Below are positions 34,010-41,928 of a DNA stretch of 64,000 bases, in pieces. A model generated the notes under the pieces. It saw only the letters and a program-made list of their open reading frames with translations, did no database searches and was not told the DNA's origin. Each line of letters opens with the position of its first letter. Within the stretch, counting starts at the first letter, position 1. Position numbers and translations under genes: made by a program. The DNA lies in NCBI GenBank assembly GCA_002390745.1, contig DGQK01000022.1, positions 28,981-92,980 of the forward strand. The letters run 5' to 3'. Origin of the DNA: Bacteroidetes bacterium UBA4416 (GTDB lineage Bacteria; Bacteroidota; Bacteroidia; B-17B0; Aurantibacillaceae).

Positions 34010-34017
34010 TATTTTTG
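34010..34017 (+). promoter_or_regulatory. -7 box of the Ala-rich lipoprotein gene
   Basis: TATTTTTG matches TAnnTTTG, 31 bases upstream of ATG 34049. The leader is A-rich (ACTAAAACAAACAAA), as in highly translated Bacteroidota genes that use A-rich leaders instead of Shine-Dalgarno sites. The TTG at 33992-33994 is too close (15 bases) for a standard -33 box. Confidence 0.5.
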
Positions 34018-34048
34018 CAACCAAATTAATAAAACTAAAACAAACAAA

Positions 34049-34318
34049 ATGAAAAAAGTATTATCTATCGTTGCTGTAGCTGCGTTATCAGCTGCATTCG
34101 TATCTTGTGGTCCATCTAAAGAAGAGATCGAAGCTCGTGAAAAAGCTAAGGCTGATTCTATCGCTGCAGTTGAACAAGCTGCTGCTGATTCTTTAGCTAA
34201 AGTTGCTGAGGCAGAAGCTGCTGCTGCTGCTCAGGCTGCTGCTGAAGCTGCTAAAGCTGACTCTATTAAAGTGGCTGACTCTTTAGCTGCAGCTACAAAA
34301 GGCGGTAAAAAGAAATAA
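34049..34318 (+). CDS. Small Ala/Lys-rich lipoprotein with ADS repeats, probably abundant
   Basis: An 89-residue protein: a lipoprotein signal (VLSIVAVAALSAAFVSC) followed by one long charged helix. ADS recurs (KADSIAAVEQ, ADSLAKVAEA, ADSIKVADSLAAAT) between alanine-rich stretches, and the chain ends GGKKK. It has no known domain. The size, single helix, lipid anchor and terminal lysines recall Braun lipoprotein (Lpp) of Enterobacteria, but that is analogy only. Codons are mostly the AT-ending GCT and GAA/AAA types, unlike the GC-ending codons of its neighbours, which points to very high expression. The upstream in-frame ATG at 33992 lies before the promoter and is not used. A terminator follows. 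Confidence 0.75.
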   Translation: MKKVLSIVAVAALSAAFVSCGPSKEEIEAREKAKADSIAAVEQAAADSLAKVAEAEAAAAAQAAAEAAKADSIKVADSLAAATKGGKKK

Positions 34319-34341
34319 TTTTCAGTGTATCTGAAAACAGA

Positions 34342-34372
34342 AAGCCTCTCACATCCGTGAGAGGCTTTTTTA
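34342..34372 (+). terminator. Terminator after the Ala-rich lipoprotein gene
   Basis: AAGCCTCTCAC (34342-34352) and GTGAGAGGCTT (34357-34367) form a perfect 11-bp stem with an ATCC loop, followed by T5. Confidence 0.9.
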
Positions 34373-34438
34373 GTTTTATGCTGTATGGTGGTAGACCAAT
34401 GCTGGAGCCAGCGTTTCCTTACCGGATCGTTTAAACGC

Positions 34439-35014
34439 TCACAGCCCCGATATATTGCTCCGGAAAAGCTTAATGGCCAGCGCCAACAGGATGATCCCAA
34501 ACACTTTTTTGAGAATAGCGATACCGCCCGCACCCAGCAGGCGCTCGAGCCGGTTCAGGTTACGCAGCACGGCATACACAATGATGACATTGAGGATAAT
34601 GGCAATAACGATGGAAACAATGTTGTATTCGGCCCTGATGGATAACAGGGTGGTGAGCGTGCCTGTGCCTGCAATCAGCGGAAAAGCCAATGGAATGACC
34701 GAGGCTGTGGCGGGCATGGTATCTTTGGAGATTTGAATACCCAGGATCATTTCGAAGGCAACGATGAAGATGAGAAAGGAACCTGCAATGGCGAAGTCGC
34801 CGATGCTGATGCCGATGATGCTCAGGATACTTTGCCCGATAAAGAGGAAAACGATCATGATGCCCAGGGACACCAGCGAAGCCTTGCCGGCATTGATACC
34901 GCCCGTTTTTTGCTTCAGGCTGATGATGATAGGAATCGATCCGATCACGTCAATCACAGCAAAAAGCACCATGGTCACTTTCAGGATCTCTATGATGTCA
35001 AATTTCAAATCCAT
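34439..35014 (-). CDS. MarC-family integral membrane protein
   Basis: A 191-residue protein with six hydrophobic helices and the family motifs VIDVIGSIPIIISL near the N-terminus and TASVIPLAFPLIAGTGTLTT in the middle. This is the MarC/UPF0056 family. Despite its name, no drug-resistance role has been shown for MarC, and its function is unknown. A -7 box lies 16 bases upstream of the ATG. Confidence 0.88.
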   Translation of the reverse strand: MDLKFDIIEILKVTMVLFAVIDVIGSIPIIISLKQKTGGINAGKASLVSLGIMIVFLFIGQSILSIIGISIGDFAIAGSFLIFIVAFEMILGIQISKDTMPATASVIPLAFPLIAGTGTLTTLLSIRAEYNIVSIVIAIILNVIIVYAVLRNLNRLERLLGAGGIAILKKVFGIILLALAIKLFRSNISGL

Positions 35015-35030
35015 AGGCTTTCATTTTTTG

Positions 35031-35038
35031 CAAAGGTA
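35031..35038 (-). promoter_or_regulatory. -7 box of marC-like gene
   Basis: TACCTTTG on the minus strand, 16 bases before the ATG at 35014. No clear -33 TTG at the standard distance. Confidence 0.45.
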
Positions 35039-35105
35039 TAATTAAACCAACAATAAATGTTTGTGCCAAATAATTACTTATTTTGCATTCTCAAACTCAC
35101 ACATC

Positions 35106-35579
35106 ATGAAAAAAATTATCCTTCCTTGTTTTGTCTTTGTGTTATTTATGGCTTCCTGTACGCAGGTCAACTCTAATGGCGAAAAAACCATCACGCAGGG
35201 TGAGGATACGGTTTCTGATGTCAATATTTCCCTTTCCAAAATGGATGCGGTGGAAGAACTGGCAAACATGAAAGAGGAGGGAACTGCCAAATTGCTCTTC
35301 AAGGCAAGCGGTTCGGAGCCCGGCTGGTATGCTGAGTTTTATGCCGACAGGGTGTTTGTAGTGGCAGAACAAGGGGCCGCCAGGATCACGGTGAAACGCA
35401 AGAACATTGACCTGGACCAAACGGCAGATGTCAAAATAGACCTTGGCTCCAGTGTGGTCGATTGCATTACCATTCAAAACAAACCCTGCACCAACATGGC
35501 CGGAGAAAAGGAAAGCCGTTCTGTGAAGATGGTTTACAACGGCAAGCTTTATATGGGGTGTGGCAGCTTTGTTAAATAA
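35106..35579 (+). CDS. Lipoprotein resembling the COG3650 group
   Basis: A 157-residue lipoprotein: signal and lipobox LPCFVFVLFMASC, a linker, then one domain with SGSEPGWYAEFYADRVFVV (about 70-88), KRKNIDLDQ and MVYNGKLYMGCGSFVK at the end. The GxEPxW opening and the C-terminal G-x-L-x-G-C-G recall COG3650/HslJ-neighbour lipoproteins, in which a similar motif pair frames a small beta barrel. Cysteines at GCG and in VDCITIQNKPC could form disulfides. The function is unknown. ATG 35106 was preferred over GTG-type frame starts upstream because the signal peptide begins there. Confidence 0.65.
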   Translation: MKKIILPCFVFVLFMASCTQVNSNGEKTITQGEDTVSDVNISLSKMDAVEELANMKEEGTAKLLFKASGSEPGWYAEFYADRVFVVAEQGAARITVKRKNIDLDQTADVKIDLGSSVVDCITIQNKPCTNMAGEKESRSVKMVYNGKLYMGCGSFVK

Positions 35580-35749
35580 TTTTTTTTTCAATAACTCTTG
35601 CCTGCCCTGGAATGCAGGAATGGCAAGGGTTCTGCGCAAGGTAATGCATTGGCAGAGCGCCCGCTTTTACGTGATTTTTTCATGAGGCTTTAAACTTTGT
35701 TCTTTTTGCCGGGTCATAGAAACCAGAAACCCGATAAAAAAGAAAGCTT

Positions 35750-36598
35750 ATGAAAACTAAACACATCTCCTTCGCTGTTATCATTTTCTCCGTTGTCTTT
35801 ACAAGCCTTTTCGCTTCCTGCAAAAAGAAAGAAAAAGAAGAAACCGATAGTGATACAAGCTCCGCCGCAGATCAATCCCTGGCTTCTTCCATTGTAAACG
35901 ACATGACCAGTATTGCCGACGAAGCAGGCCGTACCAATTCCGTTAGCAGCTTCCGCACGAGCAACAGCACTGCTATCCTCAGCAATTGCGCTACCGTATC
36001 TTTTGACACCCTGGCAGCTGCCAAAACCGTTACGGTTAATTTCGGCAGCAGCAATTGCCTGGGTAATGACGGCAGGTACCGCAGAGGCGCCCTCATCCTG
36101 AATTTCACAGGTCGCTACCGGGATTCGCTTACCGTCATCACCGTCACACCGCAGAATTATTTTGTGAACGACAACCAGGTAACCGGTTCCAAAACCATTA
36201 CCAATAATGGCCATAACGCCGCTCATCATTTGGTGTACAGCATCCAGGCCAATATCCAGATTGTGCGGGCCAACAATGGCGGAACCATTACCTGGCAGAG
36301 CAACCGCCAGCGGGAATGGACTGCCGGCGAAACTACCCTGAGCTGGCAGGATGACCTCTATTCGATTACTGGAAATGCCAGCGGAACCTCAGCAGGTGGC
36401 GGCACTTTCCAATCGAATATTACCAGCCCGCTGATCCGGAATATGGCACCCGGATGCCGCCGCTACTTCACCGCAGGCATCATTGCCCACACGCCTGCCG
36501 GAAAAGCCACCCGTTACCTGGATTATGGAAACGGCAACTGCGATGACCTGGCAACGGTAACCATTAATGGAAATACCTACCCTATTACTCTCCCCTAA
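35750..36598 (+). CDS. Lipoprotein, paralogue of the one at 9148-9972
   Basis: A 282-residue lipoprotein (signal ending SLFASC, then KKKEKEETDSD). The mature part aligns with the lipoprotein of the siaBC operon: NFGSSNCLGNDGRYRRG, DLYSITGNASG, SNITSPLIRNM, and the end DYGNGNCDDLATVTING. Four cysteines match between the two, suggesting conserved disulfides. The gene stands alone on the plus strand and ends at a terminator. No family name is known to me; a beta-rich surface-anchored domain is likely. Why two diverged copies lie 26 kb apart is unclear. Confidence 0.65.
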   Translation: MKTKHISFAVIIFSVVFTSLFASCKKKEKEETDSDTSSAADQSLASSIVNDMTSIADEAGRTNSVSSFRTSNSTAILSNCATVSFDTLAAAKTVTVNFGSSNCLGNDGRYRRGALILNFTGRYRDSLTVITVTPQNYFVNDNQVTGSKTITNNGHNAAHHLVYSIQANIQIVRANNGGTITWQSNRQREWTAGETTLSWQDDLYSITGNASGTSAGGGTFQSNITSPLIRNMAPGCRRYFTAGIIAHTPAGKATRYLDYGNGNCDDLATVTINGNTYPITLP

Positions 36599-36623
36599 TT
36601 CATCCTGGTTTTTTTTAAAGTTT

Positions 36624-36660
36624 CAAACGGGGCCGGAAATGTGTTTTCCGGCCCCGTTTG
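36624..36660. terminator. Hairpin terminator after the lipoprotein gene
   Basis: CAAACGGGGCCGGAAA (36624-36639) pairs with TTTCCGGCCCCGTTTG (36645-36660), a 16-bp stem with a 5-base loop. It lies 26 bases after the stop. The following T tract is short. Confidence 0.75.
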
Positions 36661-36721
36661 TTCGTAACCTTTGCAATTTTTAAGGATTTTCAGCCTGCAA
36701 AATCCTTAATATTGCGCTAAC

Positions 36722-37369
36722 ATGATGTATAACTGGAAAATAGCATTGTCTAATCCTTATTTCAGGAACCGTTTCTTTACTTCTATCATTGTTCTGTCGA
36801 TCATTCTTACGGGTTTTGCAACCCTGCTGGCATATATCGAAACCCGCCAGGGCCACTCTTTTTATGACCCTATTCTTAACTTCATCAAGCCGCGCGACGT
36901 TTCCGATTTTATTTTCTTTGTGACTTATTCCACAGCCATTATTGCATTGGTTTACGCTTTTTGGTCGCCTTACCGCTTTTTGCACCTGATCCAGATGTAC
37001 GGGTCGCTCACGGTGCTTCGGATCATCACCTTGTTTTTCATTCCGTTGGAACCGCCGACGTCCATTATTCCGTTGAGGGATGAATTGCTCACGCATACCT
37101 TTTATGCCGGGAACCAGAATCTGAAGGATCTGTTTTTCAGCGGTCATGCCGCAACCCTGTTTTTGTTCTTTTTCTTTACGACGGATAGAGTTCTGAAGTA
37201 TGTATTCCTGGTGGCAGCCATTGCTGTGTCTGTGGGTGTTGTGATGCAGCATGTGCATTACAGCTATGATGTGCTGGCTGCACCGATCTTCGCTTACATT
37301 GCTTATCGCATCATCACCAAATTCTCGAAACACTACCACAACGAAGAAAGCACTCCGTCCGGGGTTTAA
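36722..37369 (+). CDS. Sphingomyelin-synthase-like PAP2_C phosphotransferase
   Basis: A 215-residue protein with about six membrane helices. The C-terminal half carries DLFFSGHAATLFLFF (about 138-152) and HVHYSYDVLAAPIFAY (about 178-193), a His in SGH and a His-x5-Asp pair, which form the catalytic triad of sphingomyelin-synthase-type PAP2_C proteins (PF14360). These enzymes move a phospho-headgroup between lipids. Bacteroidota make sphingolipids, so ceramide headgroup transfer is a natural guess. A plain lipid phosphatase is the alternative. No other sphingolipid gene lies alongside. ATG 36722 is preceded by another ATG pair and an A/T-rich leader. Confidence 0.75.
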   Translation: MMYNWKIALSNPYFRNRFFTSIIVLSIILTGFATLLAYIETRQGHSFYDPILNFIKPRDVSDFIFFVTYSTAIIALVYAFWSPYRFLHLIQMYGSLTVLRIITLFFIPLEPPTSIIPLRDELLTHTFYAGNQNLKDLFFSGHAATLFLFFFFTTDRVLKYVFLVAAIAVSVGVVMQHVHYSYDVLAAPIFAYIAYRIITKFSKHYHNEESTPSGV

Positions 37370-37441
37370 ACAGCCGGCTGTTATTAACTGCCTGCGGGTA
37401 TTGTGCCATTTCATTCTTTTTGAACGTAATTTTAAGGCAAG

Positions 37442-38053
37442 ATGTCTGGCCATTTACATATTAAATGCGCAGCGCTGCTGTTCGCTCTTGTTTACTTGTC
37501 CTCCTGCAAGCATCACCAATCAACGGTAAAAAGCACCAGGCCTCCCGCCAAAAAAACGGAAACGGCTCAGCATACAGAGCCACAAACCCCGAAAGCAGAA
37601 ACGAAATCGCCCGAGAAAAATCAGGGAGGTTCGAGTGTGCTCCGCGCTACCTATGCAGAAAGGCTTAATGTGCCAGAGGAAAACATTAAGAATGAAAAGC
37701 TGTATCAATTTATCGACGATTGGTACGCTGTACCTTATAAATATGCCGGAAAGGATAAGAACGGGATCGACTGTTCGGGATTTACAGGCGTGTTGTACGC
37801 TTCGGTTTACAATAAAAAAGTATCGGCTTCTTCCAGGGCTATTTATGAAGAAACCAAGCGGATCAATGTTTCCGACCTGAAGGAAGGCGACCTCGTTTTC
37901 TTTATCATCAATGGCAAAAGCGTGTCGCATGTGGGTGTATACCTGCAGCACAACAAATTCGTGCATGCCTCCACCAGGCGCGGCGTTATCATCAGCGACC
38001 TCGATGAGCCCTACTACAAGAAATATTACCACGGTGCGGGGAGAGTTAAGTAG
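37442..38053 (+). CDS. NlpC/P60 (C40) cell-wall hydrolase lipoprotein
   Basis: A 203-residue lipoprotein (signal LLFALVYLSSC) with a low-complexity Lys/Thr/Pro linker (about 30-65) and a C-terminal NlpC/P60 domain. The catalytic Cys is in NGIDCSGFTG (about 117), the first His in KSVSHVGVYL (about 160) and the third polar residue in KFVHASTRRG (about 174). It probably cleaves peptide cross-links of peptidoglycan in the periplasm, like E. coli Spr/MepS. It lies 72 bases after the PAP2_C gene on the same strand. Confidence 0.92.
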   Translation: MSGHLHIKCAALLFALVYLSSCKHHQSTVKSTRPPAKKTETAQHTEPQTPKAETKSPEKNQGGSSVLRATYAERLNVPEENIKNEKLYQFIDDWYAVPYKYAGKDKNGIDCSGFTGVLYASVYNKKVSASSRAIYEETKRINVSDLKEGDLVFFIINGKSVSHVGVYLQHNKFVHASTRRGVIISDLDEPYYKKYYHGAGRVK

Positions 38054-38189
38054 AATCAGCAAGGATGCCCTTGACGCCGGGAGCGCGGCCAAAATTAATA
38101 TTCTTTAACGCTCATCTATCAAAACGATCCTGTTTAAAACAATCACTTTTTGGTAAATTTAAAAGGCCTTGTCCTGTGTATCTTACAAC

Positions 38190-41141
38190 ATGATTAAATT
38201 GGTTGGAAAAATTGTTCTGTCAGCGTCGTTAGCGGTGGTTATGGCGTTTGTAGTGAAGCCGATACCGGCGAAGCATGGCCCCGATTTTTTAAGTCTGGAG
38301 TCCCGTTGGGTCGACTCTGTGTTTAACTCCCTGAATTCGGATCAGCGTTTGGCGCAGCTGTTTATGGTAGCGGCTTACAGCAACAAGGACATGAAGCATG
38401 TGCGCGAGATCCGCGAGCTGATCCAGAACTACCACATCGGCGGCCTGATCTTCATGCAGGGAGGCCCGCAGCGCGAAGCCCGCCTGAATAATTACTACCA
38501 GAACCTGTCGAAGACGCCATTGCTCATTGCCATTGACGGCGAGTGGGGGCTGGCCATGCGCCTCGACAGCACTCCCAAATACCCGCGGCAAATGACCCTG
38601 GGAGCCATCAAAAACGATTCGCTTATTTTTTACATGGGCAGGCAAATTGCCAGGGAATGCAAGCGTATTGGGATCCATGTGAATTTTGCGCCGGTAGCCG
38701 ATGTGAATAATAATGCAGAGAACCCGGTGATCGGTACCCGCAGCTTCGGTGAAAATAAGTACAATGTGGCCAACAAAGCGGTGATGTATATGAAAGGCAT
38801 GCAGTCGGAAGGTGTGATGGCCAACGGCAAGCACTTTCCCGGGCATGGCGATACGGATACCGATTCGCATAAGGCGCTACCCGTTATTTCTGCCTGTAAA
38901 GAACGCCTCGATACGCTGGAGCTTTATCCTTTCAGGCGCTTGTTTGATGAAGGACTGTCGAGCATTATGGTGGCGCATTTATTTGTGCCATGCTATGATA
39001 CTACCAAAAATACAGCTTCTACCTTATCGCCTTACATCATCAACGACCTGCTGAAAAAGCAGATGGGATTCCAGGGCCTGGTATTTACCGATGCGCTGAA
39101 CATGAAAGGCGTAGCTAGCTTTTATGAGCCGGGGATCGTTGATGTAAAGGCCTTGCTGGCAGGAAACGATGTGCTGCTGTTTGCAGAAAATGTGCCTAAA
39201 GCGATGGAGCAGATTAAAATTGCCGTGAGCAACGGACAGATCACCCAGGAAGAAATAGACGCCCGCTGCAAAAAAATCCTGAAAGCCAAATACTGGTGCG
39301 GCCTTGACAAGAAGCAATATGTGAACCCGAAGAATCTGTATGAAGACCTGAACACAATTGCTTCCGATGTGATGAACAGCAGGTTGGCAGAAGCGTCGGT
39401 GACCTTGCTGAAAAACGATCATGCCCTGTTGCCGCTGAAGCGCCCGGATACTCTGAAAATTGCGGAAGTGTCGGTTGGGGACAAAGGTAAAACCGTGTTT
39501 GCTACGGCCCTTGGCCGCTATATGAAAGCGGAGCATTTTGCGATCGACCACGACGCAACAACAAAAGAGAGGGATACCTTATTGTCGCGGCTGAAGAATT
39601 ATAACCTTGTGATCCTGCAGGTGAATAAAACGTCGTACAAGCCCGAAAAAAATTTCGGATGCAGCGAGGGAAGCATGGATGTGATCTCAAAAATCCTGTT
39701 GCAGAATAGAACGGTTACCTGCTTGTTTTCCAATCCATACCTGCTGAATAAGCTGAAAGACCTTTCGAAGTCGGCCGCTATCCTCGAAATGTACGAGTAT
39801 AACGCTTTCAGCCAGAAAGCAGCGGCAGAGGCGATTGCCGGAGCCATTACCGTAAACGGAGCCCTGCCGGTTTCCACCAACCTGTTCAGAGCCGGCTCCG
39901 GGCTTGAGCTGAAGCCTGCTATCCGCATGCAGTATGTGGAGCCGGAACGGGTAGGCGCAAGTTCTGTAAAACTGCAGCAGATCGATTCTATTGCACTGTC
40001 AGGCATTCGCCAGAAAGCCTATCCCGGCTGCCAGATCATCGCGATTAAAAATGGAGAAGTCTTTTACCAGAAAAGCTTCGGCCGCCTCATGTATGAGGCA
40101 GGCTCCGAAAAGGTGACGGACCAAACGGTTTACGACCTGGCTTCGCTGACCAAAATCCTGTCGACCTCCCTGGCCCTGATGAAGCTCACCGAGCAAAAGC
40201 AATTCGATTATAACCAGACCTTAGGGCACTATCTGCCGGAATACAAAGACAGCGATAAGGGCGGGCTTAGCTACAAAGACATTCTCACCCACCAGGCGGG
40301 CCTTCAGGCGTTTCTGCCCTTATGGCTGCGCACGCAGGACAAAGCGCATAACTACAAGCCGGGCTTCTACAGCACAACGGCATCTGACGCTTATCCCACA
40401 CAGGTTGCCAAAAACCTTTACCTTGTAAAAGGCTATACGGATTCTATCTACAGGCAGCTGGTGGCGAGCAAGCTTGAGGCCAGGGGGAAATACCTCTACA
40501 GTGATATCGGGTATTATTTTTCCAAAAAGATCATCGAAGCTAAAACCGGCATGCCATTGAATGTTTATGTACAGGAAACGTTTTATAAACCCCTGAACAT
40601 TGGCTTAACCTACCTGCCGCTCGATACGTATCCGTTATCGCAGATTGCGCCGACGGAGAACGATACGAAATTCAGGAAACAGCTTCTGCGCGGCTATGTG
40701 CATGACCAGGGGGCGGCCATGCTGGGCGGCGTTGGCGGGCATGCGGGCTTATTCGGAAATGCCACCGATGTGGCGGTGGTGATGCAAATGCTTCTGAACA
40801 ACGGTGTTTACGGGGGGCAGAGGCTGCTCGATGAGCAGGTTATCAAACAATACACGTCTTCACATTTTCTTGATAACCGCCGCGGCCTATGCTTCGACAA
40901 GCCTGAATTTGATCCGAAGAAAGACAGTCCGGTAACGGAGGAATGCAGCCTGGCGAGTTATGGGCACAGCGGTTTTACAGGAACCTTTGCCTGGGCCGAT
41001 CCGGAGAACGGGCTCATCTTTGTGTTCCTCTCCAACAGGGTATATCCGGATGCGGACGAGAATAAGCTGGCGAAGCTTGGTATCCGCGGAAAGATCCATA
41101 AGGTATTGTATGATTCGTTCAAGGCGGGGAAAACGCTTTGA
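38190..41141 (+). CDS. GH3 beta-N-acetylhexosaminidase fused to a class C beta-lactamase-like serine hydrolase
   Basis: A 983-residue exported fusion. After a signal peptide (IVLSASLAVVMAFVVKPIPA) comes a GH3 domain (about 30-360): GKHFPGHGDTDTDSHKALP is the NagZ-type His/Asp loop and GLVFTDALNMKGV holds the nucleophile Asp. A GH3 C-terminal-like linker domain (about 380-560) follows, then a beta-lactamase/PBP4-like domain (about 585-970) with the SxxK motif LASLTKIL, a YSD in KYLYSDIGYYF and HAGLFGNATD near the end. Together it should release N-acetylglucosamine from muropeptides and act on their D-Ala peptides or esters, in the periplasm. This fusion is common in Bacteroidota. ATG 38190 was chosen over TTG 38169, since the signal peptide follows it. 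Confidence 0.92.
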   Translation: MIKLVGKIVLSASLAVVMAFVVKPIPAKHGPDFLSLESRWVDSVFNSLNSDQRLAQLFMVAAYSNKDMKHVREIRELIQNYHIGGLIFMQGGPQREARLNNYYQNLSKTPLLIAIDGEWGLAMRLDSTPKYPRQMTLGAIKNDSLIFYMGRQIARECKRIGIHVNFAPVADVNNNAENPVIGTRSFGENKYNVANKAVMYMKGMQSEGVMANGKHFPGHGDTDTDSHKALPVISACKERLDTLELYPFRRLFDEGLSSIMVAHLFVPCYDTTKNTASTLSPYIINDLLKKQMGFQGLVFTDALNMKGVASFYEPGIVDVKALLAGNDVLLFAENVPKAMEQIKIAVSNGQITQEEIDARCKKILKAKYWCGLDKKQYVNPKNLYEDLNTIASDVMNSRLAEASVTLLKNDHALLPLKRPDTLKIAEVSVGDKGKTVFATALGRYMKAEHFAIDHDATTKERDTLLSRLKNYNLVILQVNKTSYKPEKNFGCSEGSMDVISKILLQNRTVTCLFSNPYLLNKLKDLSKSAAILEMYEYNAFSQKAAAEAIAGAITVNGALPVSTNLFRAGSGLELKPAIRMQYVEPERVGASSVKLQQIDSIALSGIRQKAYPGCQIIAIKNGEVFYQKSFGRLMYEAGSEKVTDQTVYDLASLTKILSTSLALMKLTEQKQFDYNQTLGHYLPEYKDSDKGGLSYKDILTHQAGLQAFLPLWLRTQDKAHNYKPGFYSTTASDAYPTQVAKNLYLVKGYTDSIYRQLVASKLEARGKYLYSDIGYYFSKKIIEAKTGMPLNVYVQETFYKPLNIGLTYLPLDTYPLSQIAPTENDTKFRKQLLRGYVHDQGAAMLGGVGGHAGLFGNATDVAVVMQMLLNNGVYGGQRLLDEQVIKQYTSSHFLDNRRGLCFDKPEFDPKKDSPVTEECSLASYGHSGFTGTFAWADPENGLIFVFLSNRVYPDADENKLAKLGIRGKIHKVLYDSFKAGKTL

Positions 41142-41188
41142 CGGTGACCGCTAATGTTTAATACAATCCGTATATTTATGACTCAAAA

Positions 41189-41914
41189 ATGACGGCCATG
41201 AGCGAACTCTTAGATTCCCAGAAACAAAAAATAGTCAAGCTGCTGGCTGAAAAATCGGTGATGAAGCAGGATGTGTTCAACAATACGATCCAGGCGTTTG
41301 AAATGATCAAGCTGTGTGTGAACGAAATTGCCATCGACCTCATCAAGGAAATAGAATCTGTGGACAAGCGGATTAGCATTGCCGTTTCCGAATCGAAGAA
41401 GTATTCCACGCAGATGAAAGTGGCCGGCGATATCCTCGAGTTCTTCATGCATACCAATGTTTTTGAGTTCGACAAGTCGCACCCGATGTTTAAAACCGGT
41501 TATGTCAAGCAGCATGAGTACAATTCCTATTGCGGGATCATCAACGTCTATAATTTCCTGGCCGATTCCATCAAATACAACCGCATGAATGATCTTGGCT
41601 CTCTGGTGTGCAGGATCTTCGTGAACCGCGAAATGCGTTTTTTTATTGAAGCCAAAGGCCCGATGGGAATTAAATATTCGACTTTTTCTTCGGAGCCTCT
41701 TCAAAAGGAAAACCTTTGCGAGATCATCAACGACCTCATTATTTATGTGATCACTTACGATCTGTTTACCCCGCCTTACGAAACGGTGAGGGACGTGACC
41801 GTGAATGAGATGCAGGAGAAGGTGAGCAGCATTAACCTGCGCACCGGCAAGCGCCTGGGCTATGGGACCAGCGCAAGTGCCAGCTACGATGATGATAACA
41901 ACCTTTATATCTGA
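41189..41914 (+). CDS. Conserved-looking cytoplasmic protein of unknown function
   Basis: A 241-residue protein that I do not recognise. It has no signal peptide or membrane segment. The first 90 residues are helical (SQKQKIVKLLAEKSVMKQD to KVAGDILEFF), the middle is mixed, and the C-terminal tail (GYGTSASASYDDDNNLYI) looks disordered. It ends 14 bases before the spermidine-synthase-like gene and starts 47 bases after the GH3 fusion, so it may share a transcript with one of them. No function is suggested by the sequence. Alternative ATG at 41198 (MSELLDSQ). Confidence 0.6.
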   Translation: MTAMSELLDSQKQKIVKLLAEKSVMKQDVFNNTIQAFEMIKLCVNEIAIDLIKEIESVDKRISIAVSESKKYSTQMKVAGDILEFFMHTNVFEFDKSHPMFKTGYVKQHEYNSYCGIINVYNFLADSIKYNRMNDLGSLVCRIFVNREMRFFIEAKGPMGIKYSTFSSEPLQKENLCEIINDLIIYVITYDLFTPPYETVRDVTVNEMQEKVSSINLRTGKRLGYGTSASASYDDDNNLYI

Positions 41915-41928
41915 TGGATTAACGCATC

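Noticed and set aside
33992..34048. Upstream 19-codon extension of the Ala-rich lipoprotein
   Set aside because: It would begin upstream of the -7 box and destroys the N-terminal position of the lipoprotein signal.
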